This document shows, piece after piece, positions 24,354-31,376 of a DNA stretch of 31,376 bases (position 1 is its first letter; each line of letters starts with the position of its first letter). The notes under the pieces are model-generated. The model did not search any database. It saw only the letters and a program-made list of their open reading frames with translations, and had not been told where the DNA came from. Made by a program: the position numbers and the translations under genes. The stretch comes from Cellvibrionaceae bacterium (GTDB lineage Bacteria; Pseudomonadota; Gammaproteobacteria; Pseudomonadales; Cellvibrionaceae): assembly GCA_021151525.1 (NCBI GenBank), contig JAGKXD010000046.1, forward strand, positions 1-31,376. Direction: 5' to 3'.

Positions 24354-25076
24354 ATGAAAAAAAGTCTTTTAGTTATAGGGCTTGTGCTGCTGCAATCAAC
24401 ACCAACCTTTGCAGAGACAATTAATTTTTCTGATCAGATCGCTGAGGGTGGCGTTGCTATTATCGTCATTATCGGGTTATCAATTTTAGCCTTGACGGTG
24501 GCGATTGAGCGCGGTGTACATTTCCGCAAAAAATTTATAGTGCCAGATCATCTGCTAGAGACTGTTCGCCCACTTTGGCAAGCGGGCGAATTTATTCAGC
24601 TGCAAACGTTAGTATCACAGGAAAATAATACGCTGGCGCGCATCATTAACTATATGGCAACTCATCGCCAACAGAGTTTTTCCATTATTAGCAGTGGTGC
24701 GGGTGATATAGCTTCGCTGGAGTTGCGCCAGCATCAACAAAAAGCCTATGCCTTGGCGATTGTTGCCACAGTAGCGCCTATTGTTGGTTTGCTGGGTACA
24801 GTGTTGGGAATGATTGAAGCTTTCCACGTAATTGCGTTTTCAGAAGGCATGGGCAACCCGGCGCTTTTAGCGGGTGGTATTTCAAAAGCTTTGATTAATA
24901 CGGCGGCGGGTTTGAGTGTTGCTTTGCCTGCGTTGGGGCTACATCATTTTTTCAAGCATCGTGCAGCGCTTTTGGGGGTGGCGTTGGAAAAGCAAGTTAA
25001 TCAATTATTGAATGAATGGTTTATGCCTTTGGTAAGTGTGCACCCAAATTTGCAGGTGGTGAACCATGCGCATTAA
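24354..25076 (+). CDS. MotA/TolQ/ExbB-family proton channel subunit
   Basis: 240 residues from ATG 24354; the open frame runs back to 24246 but a signal peptide (MKKSLLVIG...TFA-E, 1-20) and an AAAAGG site mark the true start. TM1 lies at about 33-52 with the cytoplasmic loop after it. The channel core GLLGTVLGMIEAF lies in TM2 (about 131-152) and TM3 follows at about 178-200, as in ExbB/TolQ proteins that form a proton-conducting pentamer in the inner membrane. A cleavable signal peptide is found in a subset of ExbB proteins. It overlaps the ExbD-like gene by 11 bases. Three-gene context without tonB or tol genes makes its partner unclear. It is divergent from ada. Confidence 0.92.
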   Translation: MKKSLLVIGLVLLQSTPTFAETINFSDQIAEGGVAIIVIIGLSILALTVAIERGVHFRKKFIVPDHLLETVRPLWQAGEFIQLQTLVSQENNTLARIINYMATHRQQSFSIISSGAGDIASLELRQHQQKAYALAIVATVAPIVGLLGTVLGMIEAFHVIAFSEGMGNPALLAGGISKALINTAAGLSVALPALGLHHFFKHRAALLGVALEKQVNQLLNEWFMPLVSVHPNLQVVNHAH

Positions 25077-25488
25077 TTTAGGGGAAGAGGAGCAGCCAGA
25101 AATTGGTTTAATTGCTTTGATTGATTGCATATTCTTTCTGCTAATGTTTTTTATGGTGGCGACATCATTCAAACAGACAACTGAACATAAAAAAATTAAA
25201 GAATTACCGCTGACATTACCCGCTGCATCTGCGAGTTTAGATCGCGCTACTGCAAGCCCCGATCCATTAATTATTGGTATTGATGCGGGTGGCGATATCT
25301 ATGTGGATGGAGCTAAGATTTCAACGCAAGCTTTGCATGATCGATTGAGTAAAGAAGCCAGTAAAAATCCCAATCGCCAAATTCGAATCGATGGTGATCA
25401 ATCCACCAGCTACAGAAATATTGTGCATGTGCTTGATCTTTGCCAGTTTGAAAAATTAACGAATATTGCTCTCCATACACGGAATTAG
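25066..25488 (+). CDS. ExbD/TolR-family channel subunit
   Basis: 140 residues, usual length for ExbD. A short cytoplasmic N-terminus is followed by one transmembrane helix (about 14-34) containing LIDCIFFLLMFFM; Asp20 is the protonatable residue equivalent to E. coli ExbD Asp25. A periplasmic domain (about 50-140) has the family's LIIGIDAGGDIYVDG, a strand-turn-strand, and QIRIDGDQSTSYRNIVHVLDLCQ. With the ExbB-like protein it would convert proton flow into periplasmic force. AGGTGG inside the upstream gene serves as ribosome binding site. The next gene starts two bases after its stop. Confidence 0.93.
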   Translation: MRINLGEEEQPEIGLIALIDCIFFLLMFFMVATSFKQTTEHKKIKELPLTLPAASASLDRATASPDPLIIGIDAGGDIYVDGAKISTQALHDRLSKEASKNPNRQIRIDGDQSTSYRNIVHVLDLCQFEKLTNIALHTRN

Positions 25489-25490
25489 TA

Positions 25491-26954
25491 ATGGACCCGA
25501 AAGCTAAAGCCTACACGCTCAATGATTTAATTCGTTGGTTGATAAAACAACTCATTGTCTTTGTGCGTCGCCATCCTTTCTTTTCTTGCTCTTTGGTTGT
25601 ACATGCTGTGGTTTTATATTTGCTCTATTCCTATGGCACTTATCAGCTAGATACTAAAGCGTTACAGCAGGCGCATATAGATGTCGCTCAATCGGTAAAG
25701 CGCGCCCAGCAGGTCGATATGGAAAAACGCATTGAGGATATGAAAAAAATAAAAAAACTGCTGGAACAAAGTGCTAATAAAACATCATCCGATGATACAG
25801 ATTCAAAAGCCAATGATGACTCCAAATCGCCAGAAGAATTATTGGCTGAAGCAAAGAAAATGTCTCAGGCAATAAAAATTCTGCAGCAAGATATAAAAGC
25901 AGAAGACTTGGCCAAACTGTTAAATATTTCAAAAGAAGAAGCACTGAAAAAAATAGAAGAGCGGGCCAAGCAAGAGCAAGAAAATATAAAGCCAGAAGCG
26001 GAAAAAGCGGCGACTGAATCCGTGAAGGATATGGAGGCGGAGGCCAGAAGCACGCTAGAGCAACGCAAAAAGGAGTTAGATGCGCAACAGCAAGGGACGA
26101 AAGTAGCGCTTGAAAACCATGAGCAATCAGCAAATACCGAACATGCTGACGCAAATTCAGGTCAGCAAGGGCAGCAAGGCCAAGGCGTAAATGGCGAGGG
26201 TAAAAATAATAGTTACGGATCAAATCAACATGGCATGGCCGCCGGTAAGGCCGCTGATCAAAATACAGATCCAGATGCGACGAAAAATCTGCGTGAAATG
26301 GAGGAGTTTCTAACGGAGTCCAGTTACGGTATGAAGGGGCGGCAGGATTTTTTTGATATAGGTGCTGCTCATATGCCGAGAGCTCGTGGCAATGAAGTCA
26401 AACAATCGGGACGCATTATTGGTCCTGGTGGCAGTTTTGCTGAGCGCTTTTATCTCAATAGCTGGTATGTGATTGGGCCTTTTCAGGGGAATTCGCAAGA
26501 GGCGCTCTATCATAATCCAAGCTATCCACCGGAAGAAAATGTAGATTTGGACGCGGTTTATTTCGGCAAAGATGGCCGCATTTTAAAGTGGCAATATCTC
26601 AATAGTGGTGAATATCCATTCGTACCGCCAGACCGTGAGGAGGATGCTGTTTATTACGGTTATACCGAAGTCTTGTTCGCCCAAGCTCAAGATTTGTGGA
26701 TGTGGTGCGGCGCCGATGACGATATGCAGCTGTGGTTAAACCAACATCTGATCTGGGCGGGTGGAAATATCGCCAAGCAGAGTTTCTTCGATAGTATTTA
26801 CCTCGATGGAAAACACTACAGGTCGCAATGGAATTTAACAGAAGCTAAACGTTTAGTGCATTTCCCGCAGGGAAGGAATAAGCTTTTGTTCAAACTTTCC
26901 AATGGTCCCAATCGCGTGGGTATTTTTGCGTCCATTGTTTTAACGTCCCAATAA
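25491..26954 (+). CDS. Membrane-anchored coiled-coil protein with C-terminal beta-sandwich-like domain
   Basis: 487 residues, family not recognised, in the position of TonB. A short basic cytoplasmic part precedes one transmembrane helix (about 30-48, FFSCSLVVHAVVLYLLYS). A long charged coiled coil (about 58-205) and a Gln/Gly/Asn-rich linker (about 213-260) follow. A C-terminal domain (about 318-485) opens with NSWYVIGPF (323-331) and YPPEENVDLDAVY, followed by GADDDMQLWLN and ending in a strand-rich segment. That WYVIGPF ... YPPE ... GADDDxxxWLN pattern resembles jelly-roll/PA14-like domains of extracellular sugar-active enzymes; this is a by-eye likeness. No TonB or TolA C-terminal domain is seen. 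Spacing of two bases to the ExbD-like gene implies coexpression. It could be the effector moved by the channel pair, perhaps binding glycan or cell wall. Confidence 0.88.
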   Translation: MDPKAKAYTLNDLIRWLIKQLIVFVRRHPFFSCSLVVHAVVLYLLYSYGTYQLDTKALQQAHIDVAQSVKRAQQVDMEKRIEDMKKIKKLLEQSANKTSSDDTDSKANDDSKSPEELLAEAKKMSQAIKILQQDIKAEDLAKLLNISKEEALKKIEERAKQEQENIKPEAEKAATESVKDMEAEARSTLEQRKKELDAQQQGTKVALENHEQSANTEHADANSGQQGQQGQGVNGEGKNNSYGSNQHGMAAGKAADQNTDPDATKNLREMEEFLTESSYGMKGRQDFFDIGAAHMPRARGNEVKQSGRIIGPGGSFAERFYLNSWYVIGPFQGNSQEALYHNPSYPPEENVDLDAVYFGKDGRILKWQYLNSGEYPFVPPDREEDAVYYGYTEVLFAQAQDLWMWCGADDDMQLWLNQHLIWAGGNIAKQSFFDSIYLDGKHYRSQWNLTEAKRLVHFPQGRNKLLFKLSNGPNRVGIFASIVLTSQ

Positions 26955-26957
26955 TTA

Positions 26958-26977
26958 CTTGCGTCATAGCGCGCAAG
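26958..26977 (+). terminator. Short intercistronic hairpin
   Basis: 6-bp stem CTTGCG (26958-26963) with CGCAAG (26972-26977), loop 8 bases, followed by CTTTCTCGTT with only a short pyrimidine run. It may reduce read-through from the ExbB-type genes into the DUF2799 gene, or be incidental. Confidence 0.25.
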
Positions 26978-27002
26978 CTTTCTCGTTGTAAAAGGCAAAA
27001 AA

Positions 27003-27629
27003 ATGAATAATAAATATCTGGGTATTTTGTGTTTGCTGGCGTTTATTTCTGGCTGCGCCACTATGAGCAAAGAGGAATGTAAGCAGGCCGATTGGTATTT
27101 AAAAGGTGTTGATGATGCAACACACGGCTTTCCGTTAGATCGCGTTATAGAGCATGGCAAAGCTTGTGCTCGCGTAAATATAGTGCCGGACATGAAAGAT
27201 TATCGTGAGGGTCACGCTAAAGGTGCGCGCTTGTATTGTGTGCCAGAAAAAGGCTACAGCGAGGGGCGTGATGGCGCGGCTTACAATGGTATTTGCCCCG
27301 CTGAGTTGGAGCCGAATTTTTTACGCGCTTATCGCGATGGACAAGAGCTATACAATATTCAACGCAATATTGATCGCATGGTGAGTGAAATTAATAGTAG
27401 CCACGCACAGATGGATAACGACTACGAAGAAATATCGCGTTTAAAATACGACATAGTAAACAGCCAGAATGAACAGGATCGCCGTTATAAAATGCACAGA
27501 ATTGATGAGTTGGAAAATGAAATTCGCAACTTGTCTTACAATGCAGATCGTGCAGTACGGGAATTAGATTTATTTCAAAACGATTTTCGTGTAGTGGAAG
27601 ATAAACATCGTCGTATGGGTTATTTGTAG
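27003..27629 (+). CDS. DUF2799 lipoprotein
   Basis: 208-residue lipoprotein. The signal peptide ends in the lipobox ISGC (Cys18), and CATMSKEECKQADWYLKG follows directly, the hallmark of DUF2799. Typical repeats of this family follow: YREGHAKGARLYC, YSEGRDGAAYNGIC and FLRAYRDGQELY, then a coiled coil at about 118-205. Residue +2 after the Cys is Ala, not Asp, so outer-membrane sorting is likely. Function is unknown. It lies 48 bases after the coiled-coil/beta-sandwich gene and 11 bases before the symporter gene, so it may belong to the same transcript. Confidence 0.87.
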   Translation: MNNKYLGILCLLAFISGCATMSKEECKQADWYLKGVDDATHGFPLDRVIEHGKACARVNIVPDMKDYREGHAKGARLYCVPEKGYSEGRDGAAYNGICPAELEPNFLRAYRDGQELYNIQRNIDRMVSEINSSHAQMDNDYEEISRLKYDIVNSQNEQDRRYKMHRIDELENEIRNLSYNADRAVRELDLFQNDFRVVEDKHRRMGYL

Positions 27630-27640
27630 CAGAGAATGGT

Positions 27641-28885
27641 ATGCCGAGTTTAAATCAACAAATTTTTATTGCTGCGCTACTTGGGTTGGTGGCTGGCGGC
27701 CTAATTTCGCAATTAGGCGATACATCTGTGTTGCGTGTTGATGTGCTTTACGTGAGTAGTTTGCTTGGTAATGTTTTCATCGACTTATTAAAAATGGTGC
27801 TCATTCCACTGGTATTTGCCACCATTGTTGTGGGCGTTGCCAATTTACAAGAGCATTATCAAATTCATAAGGTGTGGACACGCACCTTGGCATTTTTTAT
27901 TTTGACCATGAGCTTGGCCATGACGGTGGCACTGGTGTCGATGAATATTTTCCACACCGGTGAGGGCATGCATCTTGCGATGTTTCAGGATGCAATGGCC
28001 AACTACGAACACAAAAAAATGACACCCGCTGAATTTCTGGTGCAGTTTTTACATCAACTTTTCCAAAATCCGTTTTCTGCGCTCGCCAAAGGCGAAGTGC
28101 TCCCTGTAGTGGTTTTTGCGATATTTTTGGGCGTGGCATTAATCGTGGGTGGTGAGCGCTATAAAAATATATTGAATCTATTTAAAGAGTTTTTGGATTT
28201 AACCATGCGCATCATTGGTTGGATTATGCGTTTGGCTCCGCTGGGAATTTTTGCGCTCTTGTTAAAATTAGTGGCAACGCAAAATGCACAGCTCCTAACC
28301 ACGTTGATTGAATTTATTGTGCTGATTATGGGCACTACATTATTTCACGGTGTGGTTGTCTTACCGCTGCTACTATATATCTTCACCAAAAAATCACCGC
28401 TGTGGTTTTGGCGTGGCGCGCGAGAGGCATTGATTACTGCATTTGCCACCAGCTCCAGCTCTGCAACCTTGCCGGTGACGTTGCGCTGCGTTGAGCAGCA
28501 TTTGCATGTGCGCAAAGATATTGCGGGTTTTGTAATACCACTGGGAGCAACGCTCAATATGGATGGTACAGCTCTCTATGAAGCTGCTGCTGCGCTATTC
28601 GTAGCAAACCTTGCTGGTATTGATTTAAGTTTGGGGCAACAGCTGATTGTGTTTGTTACCGCTATGATTGCTTCAATGGGGGCTCCAGGAATTCCAAGCG
28701 CTGGAATGGTAACTATGATTCTGGTTTTGCAGTCGGTTGGCTTACCGGTAGAAGCTATCGCGATTTTATTACCTATAGATAGGCTGCTGGATACGGTACG
28801 CACTGCAGTGAATGTGCAGGGCGATATGATCAGCAGTGTGGTGGTGCAAGAGTTTGTGATAGATAAAACCGAAAAAGCAGCTTGA
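27641..28885 (+). CDS. Dicarboxylate/amino acid:cation symporter (DAACS family)
   Basis: 414-residue inner-membrane transporter of the glutamate/aspartate/C4-dicarboxylate family (GltP/DctA type), using sodium or proton gradients for uptake. Hairpin HP1 has the serine-rich motif SSSS (271-274), TM7 has NMDGT (306-310), HP2 has GAPGIPSAG (347-355), and TM8 has DRLLDTVRTAVNVQGD (380-395). Asp384 and Arg387 correspond to the substrate-binding Asp and Arg of acidic amino acid carriers, which favours glutamate/aspartate or dicarboxylates over neutral amino acids. Its start is 11 bases after the DUF2799 stop. A strong bidirectional terminator follows. Confidence 0.95.
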   Translation: MPSLNQQIFIAALLGLVAGGLISQLGDTSVLRVDVLYVSSLLGNVFIDLLKMVLIPLVFATIVVGVANLQEHYQIHKVWTRTLAFFILTMSLAMTVALVSMNIFHTGEGMHLAMFQDAMANYEHKKMTPAEFLVQFLHQLFQNPFSALAKGEVLPVVVFAIFLGVALIVGGERYKNILNLFKEFLDLTMRIIGWIMRLAPLGIFALLLKLVATQNAQLLTTLIEFIVLIMGTTLFHGVVVLPLLLYIFTKKSPLWFWRGAREALITAFATSSSSATLPVTLRCVEQHLHVRKDIAGFVIPLGATLNMDGTALYEAAAALFVANLAGIDLSLGQQLIVFVTAMIASMGAPGIPSAGMVTMILVLQSVGLPVEAIAILLPIDRLLDTVRTAVNVQGDMISSVVVQEFVIDKTEKAA

Positions 28886-28900
28886 GATAAATAAGTGAAT

Positions 28901-28931
28901 AAAAAAAGGGCGCATTCAGCGCCCATTTTTT
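28901..28931. terminator. Bidirectional intrinsic terminator
   Basis: GC stem GGGCGC (28908-28913) and GCGCCC (28919-28924) with loop ATTCA, flanked by seven As on the left and ATTTTTT on the right. It lies between the convergent symporter and DUF418 genes and is the first strong terminator downstream of the ExbB-like gene at 24354. Confidence 0.88.
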
Positions 28932-28946
28932 ATTGCAGAGGAAAAT

Positions 28947-30149
28947 TTATTTTTTTACAAAAGGAACGTTGGTTGTTAAATAAGTCGCAGCGCGCCATAT
29001 CCATTCCAATGGGCCATAGTGGAAACGCTTTAACCACCAGTGGGCAAATAAAACTTGCAAGGTGAAAAACACAATGCCGATCATAAGCGCTTGGGCTTGG
29101 GAAAGTTTGTCGTACATGTGCAATCCGTAGCCATAGAAAAAGGGTACGCCAAAGAGGCTTTGGCTTACATAAATGGTTAAGCTCATGCGTCCCACGGGCG
29201 CGAGTAGGCCAAGAATTTTTTGCCCTAGAGGTTTCAGATAGAGTGCAATAAAAGATAAAACTAAAATCGCCATAAATGCCATGCTGAAATAACCGCTGAT
29301 CATTTCATCCAAAAATCCTTTTGCCATATTGCCTTGCGGCCACAGCGCATTAATCGCAGGTGAGGCAAGATATTTTTGTAAGGCGAAAAATACAATTGCG
29401 CCGAGTATTGCAAATACCAGCATGGTTTTACGCAGGCGAGTAAAGCTAAGTGGGTGCACCAAAAAGCCTATGCGCCCAAACACTAATCCGATAAAAAACA
29501 AACCGAATAATTGAAGCCCTCGGTTGCCGTCAAAAAACCAAAACCATTTGGCGAGAGAACCCGTAGTGACATTAAATGCAAGCACTTCTGGTAAGGTTCC
29601 TTTAGTCCACACGGGGCCTGTTTGATCGTAAAGAATTGCACTGTAGAGTCGGTCATTTGCGCCTGGCAAATTGTGGATTGCAGTCCAATAGTGATACATA
29701 AGATTTGGCGTTAATAAAAATAGGATTGCCATCAAGATTAGCCATTTTGTTGGGACGCGATAAGCTAAGAGTAAGAAGAATCCATAACCCGCGAGTACTT
29801 GCAAAACCTCGCCGGAATAGACCATGCTGTTGAGTGTGCCAAGTGCGAATAAAATGACTAACCGCCACGCGAATCGTAAACGGAAATCCACACCTTTTTG
29901 CGCCTGCTTATCCATGATGATAAAAAAGCTAATGCCGAATAGCATGGCGAAAATGGCGTAGGCTTTTCCTGCGAATAAAAAGAAAATGACATCGTGCACT
30001 TTGCTGTCCACCGGATTTTGCCAGTAGAGTTCAAAGAGTTCGATTGAATGCACAAGAAATAAACCCATAAGCGCGAAGCCGCGCAGGGCATCGACCAGTA
30101 ATACGCGCTGGGGCGTATCTGGATGCTGTAAGAGAGAGTGTGTAGTCAT
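28947..30149 (-). CDS. DUF418 multi-span membrane protein
   Basis: 400 residues, about nine to ten membrane helices. The N-terminus has RVLLVDALRGFALMGLFLVHS, the opening shared by DUF418 and related acyltransferase-3-like proteins. The C-terminal DUF418 region carries GRMSLTIYVSQSLFGVPFFYG and the ending FHYGPLEWIWRAATY. Such proteins are thought to move or transfer acyl groups on envelope molecules, but the substrate of this one is unknown. Monocistronic; the ribosome binding site is weak. It is divergent from the MATE gene and shares a terminator with the symporter. Confidence 0.9.
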   Translation of the reverse strand: MTTHSLLQHPDTPQRVLLVDALRGFALMGLFLVHSIELFELYWQNPVDSKVHDVIFFLFAGKAYAIFAMLFGISFFIIMDKQAQKGVDFRLRFAWRLVILFALGTLNSMVYSGEVLQVLAGYGFFLLLAYRVPTKWLILMAILFLLTPNLMYHYWTAIHNLPGANDRLYSAILYDQTGPVWTKGTLPEVLAFNVTTGSLAKWFWFFDGNRGLQLFGLFFIGLVFGRIGFLVHPLSFTRLRKTMLVFAILGAIVFFALQKYLASPAINALWPQGNMAKGFLDEMISGYFSMAFMAILVLSFIALYLKPLGQKILGLLAPVGRMSLTIYVSQSLFGVPFFYGYGLHMYDKLSQAQALMIGIVFFTLQVLFAHWWLKRFHYGPLEWIWRAATYLTTNVPFVKK

Positions 30150-30283
30150 AGCGTTATTCTTTATGGGGGGTGATTGGGGTAACAGCGTAATTATTCTGCG
30201 TGACCTTAATTCGGCTGTCTTTCAAGATTTGTTAAGTTTGCCTTTACATAGGTATTCATCAGTTATTTTAGTTGTCGTCCCCC

Positions 30284-30289
30284 TATAAT
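30284..30289 (+). promoter_or_regulatory. Possible -10 box of the MATE gene
   Basis: A perfect TATAAT, 28 bases upstream of the GTG start. No consensus -35 lies at 16-18 bases upstream, so the promoter is weak, activator-dependent, or the match is fortuitous. If it is the -10, the in-frame ATG at 30288 lies upstream of the transcript start and cannot be used, which supports the GTG at 30318. Confidence 0.35.
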
Positions 30290-30317
30290 GCGAACTTTTG
30301 CCACGCTGGAGAAGTTT

Positions 30318-31376
30318 GTGCCAACCCTTGTTAAAGACTTGCCTCACGTCAATTCAAAATCTTTTCTGATGACTTTGTTAATGCTTGCCCTGCCGGTAGC
30401 GGGGCAAATGTTGCTGCAATCTTTTTTGGGTATGGCTGATGTGATGATGGTTGCTCCGCTCGGTGAGCAGGCGATAGCGGCGGTTGGGCTGGCTGCAAAA
30501 ATTCATTTTCTTTTGCTGGTGTTGATGAGTGGTTTTGCTACGGGTGGCAGCGTATTGATTGCTCAATATTTTGGCGCAAAAGATTTTGGCAGTTGTCAGC
30601 GGATGTTGGCGGTAACCTTGGTGGTCGGCATATCCATTATTGTGCCTATCATGTTGGTGTGTGGTTTTGCTGCGCCTGTTTGGATTCATTGGATCAATCC
30701 AGATCCCCAAGTTGCCAATCTGGCTGCACAATTTTTAGTAATTACCGCCCCCGTACTTTTGCTCACGCAAATTATCGTAATCTTCGAAGCATCGTTGCGT
30801 GCTCTTGGGCAAACCACTATGCCGTTGATTGCGGGCATTATTGCTGCTGTTATAAATGTGACTTTGAATTACGCCTTGATTACCGGGCATTGGGGATTTC
30901 CTGCGTTGGGAATTGCCGGTGCAGCATGGGCAACACTCACTGCGCGCTGCGTGCAATTAATATTTATGCTGGCGTATGTGTACGGCACCCAACATGGCTT
31001 TGCATTGAAATTAAAGCAGCTTGCACAGGGAATTGACCCGATTCAAATTAAACGCTATCTCGCCTTCTCTTTGCCGTTGGTTGCGAATTACGGTATTTGG
31101 GCGGTGGGCAATGCAACCTACCACGTGATGACAGGATTTGCAGGAACAGATGCTTTGGCGGTGATGGGAATGGTAGTTCCTGTTGAAAGCACTTTCTTCG
31201 CGCTCTTTGTCGGCCTTGCGAATGCTGCTGCGGTGTTAATTGGCCGCGCGTTGGGTGGTGATCAAACCGATGAAGCATGGCGACTGCAAAAATTCTTTAA
31301 TCGTTTAACGTTTATTCTTGTTGTTATTTTTTCAGTATCTTTATGGTTTTCTCGCCCATTGGTGTTAGATATTTTT
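30318..31376 (+). CDS. MATE-family multidrug/toxin exporter (3' truncated by window)
   Basis: 353 codons are visible and the frame is open at the window edge; full MATE exporters have about 450. The product is a multi-span inner-membrane antiporter that exports cationic compounds with sodium or proton influx. The N-terminal half reads LALPVAGQMLLQSFLGMADVMMVAPLGEQAIAAVGLAAKI, then GSVLIAQYFGAKD, RALGQTTMPLIAGIIAAVINVTLNYALI and GIAGAAWATL, all typical of the first six-helix bundle. The second bundle begins near SLPLVANYGIWAVGN. GTG 30318 follows GGAGAAG by three bases; an in-frame ATG at 30288 has no ribosome binding site. No associated regulator is visible. The substrate cannot be predicted. 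Confidence 0.92.
   Translation, partial: MPTLVKDLPHVNSKSFLMTLLMLALPVAGQMLLQSFLGMADVMMVAPLGEQAIAAVGLAAKIHFLLLVLMSGFATGGSVLIAQYFGAKDFGSCQRMLAVTLVVGISIIVPIMLVCGFAAPVWIHWINPDPQVANLAAQFLVITAPVLLLTQIIVIFEASLRALGQTTMPLIAGIIAAVINVTLNYALITGHWGFPALGIAGAAWATLTARCVQLIFMLAYVYGTQHGFALKLKQLAQGIDPIQIKRYLAFSLPLVANYGIWAVGNATYHVMTGFAGTDALAVMGMVVPVESTFFALFVGLANAAAVLIGRALGGDQTDEAWRLQKFFNRLTFILVVIFSVSLWFSRPLVLDIF

Noticed and set aside
25774..26223. 149-codon antisense frame over the coiled-coil region
   Set aside because: Leu-rich translation is the expected reverse of Glu/Lys/Gln codons; the sense gene is in a tight operon.
30593..31036. 147-codon plus-strand frame inside the MATE gene
   Set aside because: Out of frame with the clear MATE coding sequence, Cys-rich and without domain features.
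1..31376. tRNA, rRNA, CRISPR, insertion sequence, prophage
   Set aside because: Looked for on both strands by eye; no cloverleaf, spaced repeats, transposase or phage structural gene was seen. The CII-like gene alone does not make a prophage.

Overview
The window looks like a chromosomal segment of a free-living, plant-polysaccharide-degrading gammaproteobacterium, most likely Cellvibrio or a close relative in the Cellvibrionaceae. The grounds are a GH26 mannanase lipoprotein with a poly-serine linker, E. coli/Pseudomonas-like housekeeping proteins (ubiE-ubiJ-ubiB, pip-dtd, Tag, Ada, HemH), long sensor kinases and moderate GC content. This genus call is inference from gene content only. I saw no tRNA, rRNA, insertion sequence, CRISPR array or prophage, and no gene-free stretch over 300 bases.

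Layout. 1-1616: GH26 mannanase and a shared terminator. 1615-2637: hemH. 2821-4698: orphan sensor kinase. 4685-6409 (minus): WYL regulator, tag and a gamma-glutamylcyclotransferase-fold gene, translationally coupled. 6647-8127: pip and dtd. 8129-13803 (minus): a REC-GGDEF-EAL regulator followed by a MASE1-CHASE-PAS hybrid kinase, a likely two-component/c-di-GMP pair. 14009-17056 (minus): the ubiquinone operon ubiE-ubiJ-ubiB. 17142-17657: small secreted protein with a phospholipase A2-like CC..HD motif. 17706-18191 (minus): phage CII-like regulator. 18337-21777: exported low-complexity protein, DUF2491 (YjfK-like), PspA-like coiled coil and SPFH/prohibitin protein, a probable envelope-stress module, followed by a small membrane protein. 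22151-24108 (minus): ada-alkA operon with an Ada-box match in its promoter. 24354-28885: ExbB-like and ExbD-like channel subunits, a membrane-anchored coiled-coil protein with a C-terminal beta-sandwich-like domain where TonB would be expected, a DUF2799 lipoprotein and a glutamate/dicarboxylate-type symporter, ending at a strong bidirectional terminator. 28947-30149 (minus): DUF418 membrane protein. 30318-31376: MATE exporter, cut by the window end.

How the genes work together. Alkylation repair is concentrated here: Tag (3-methyladenine glycosylase I), AlkA (glycosylase II) and Ada (methyltransferase/activator) lie in two separately controlled units. The REC-EAL/hybrid-kinase pair probably links an envelope signal to c-di-GMP breakdown. 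The most unusual unit is 24354-26954, a proton-channel pair coupled to a protein that keeps TonB's overall plan (one inner-membrane anchor and a long periplasmic rod) but ends in a different domain. That is my main candidate for an undescribed system. The DUF2491/PspA-like/SPFH module, with its divergent CII-like regulator, is second.
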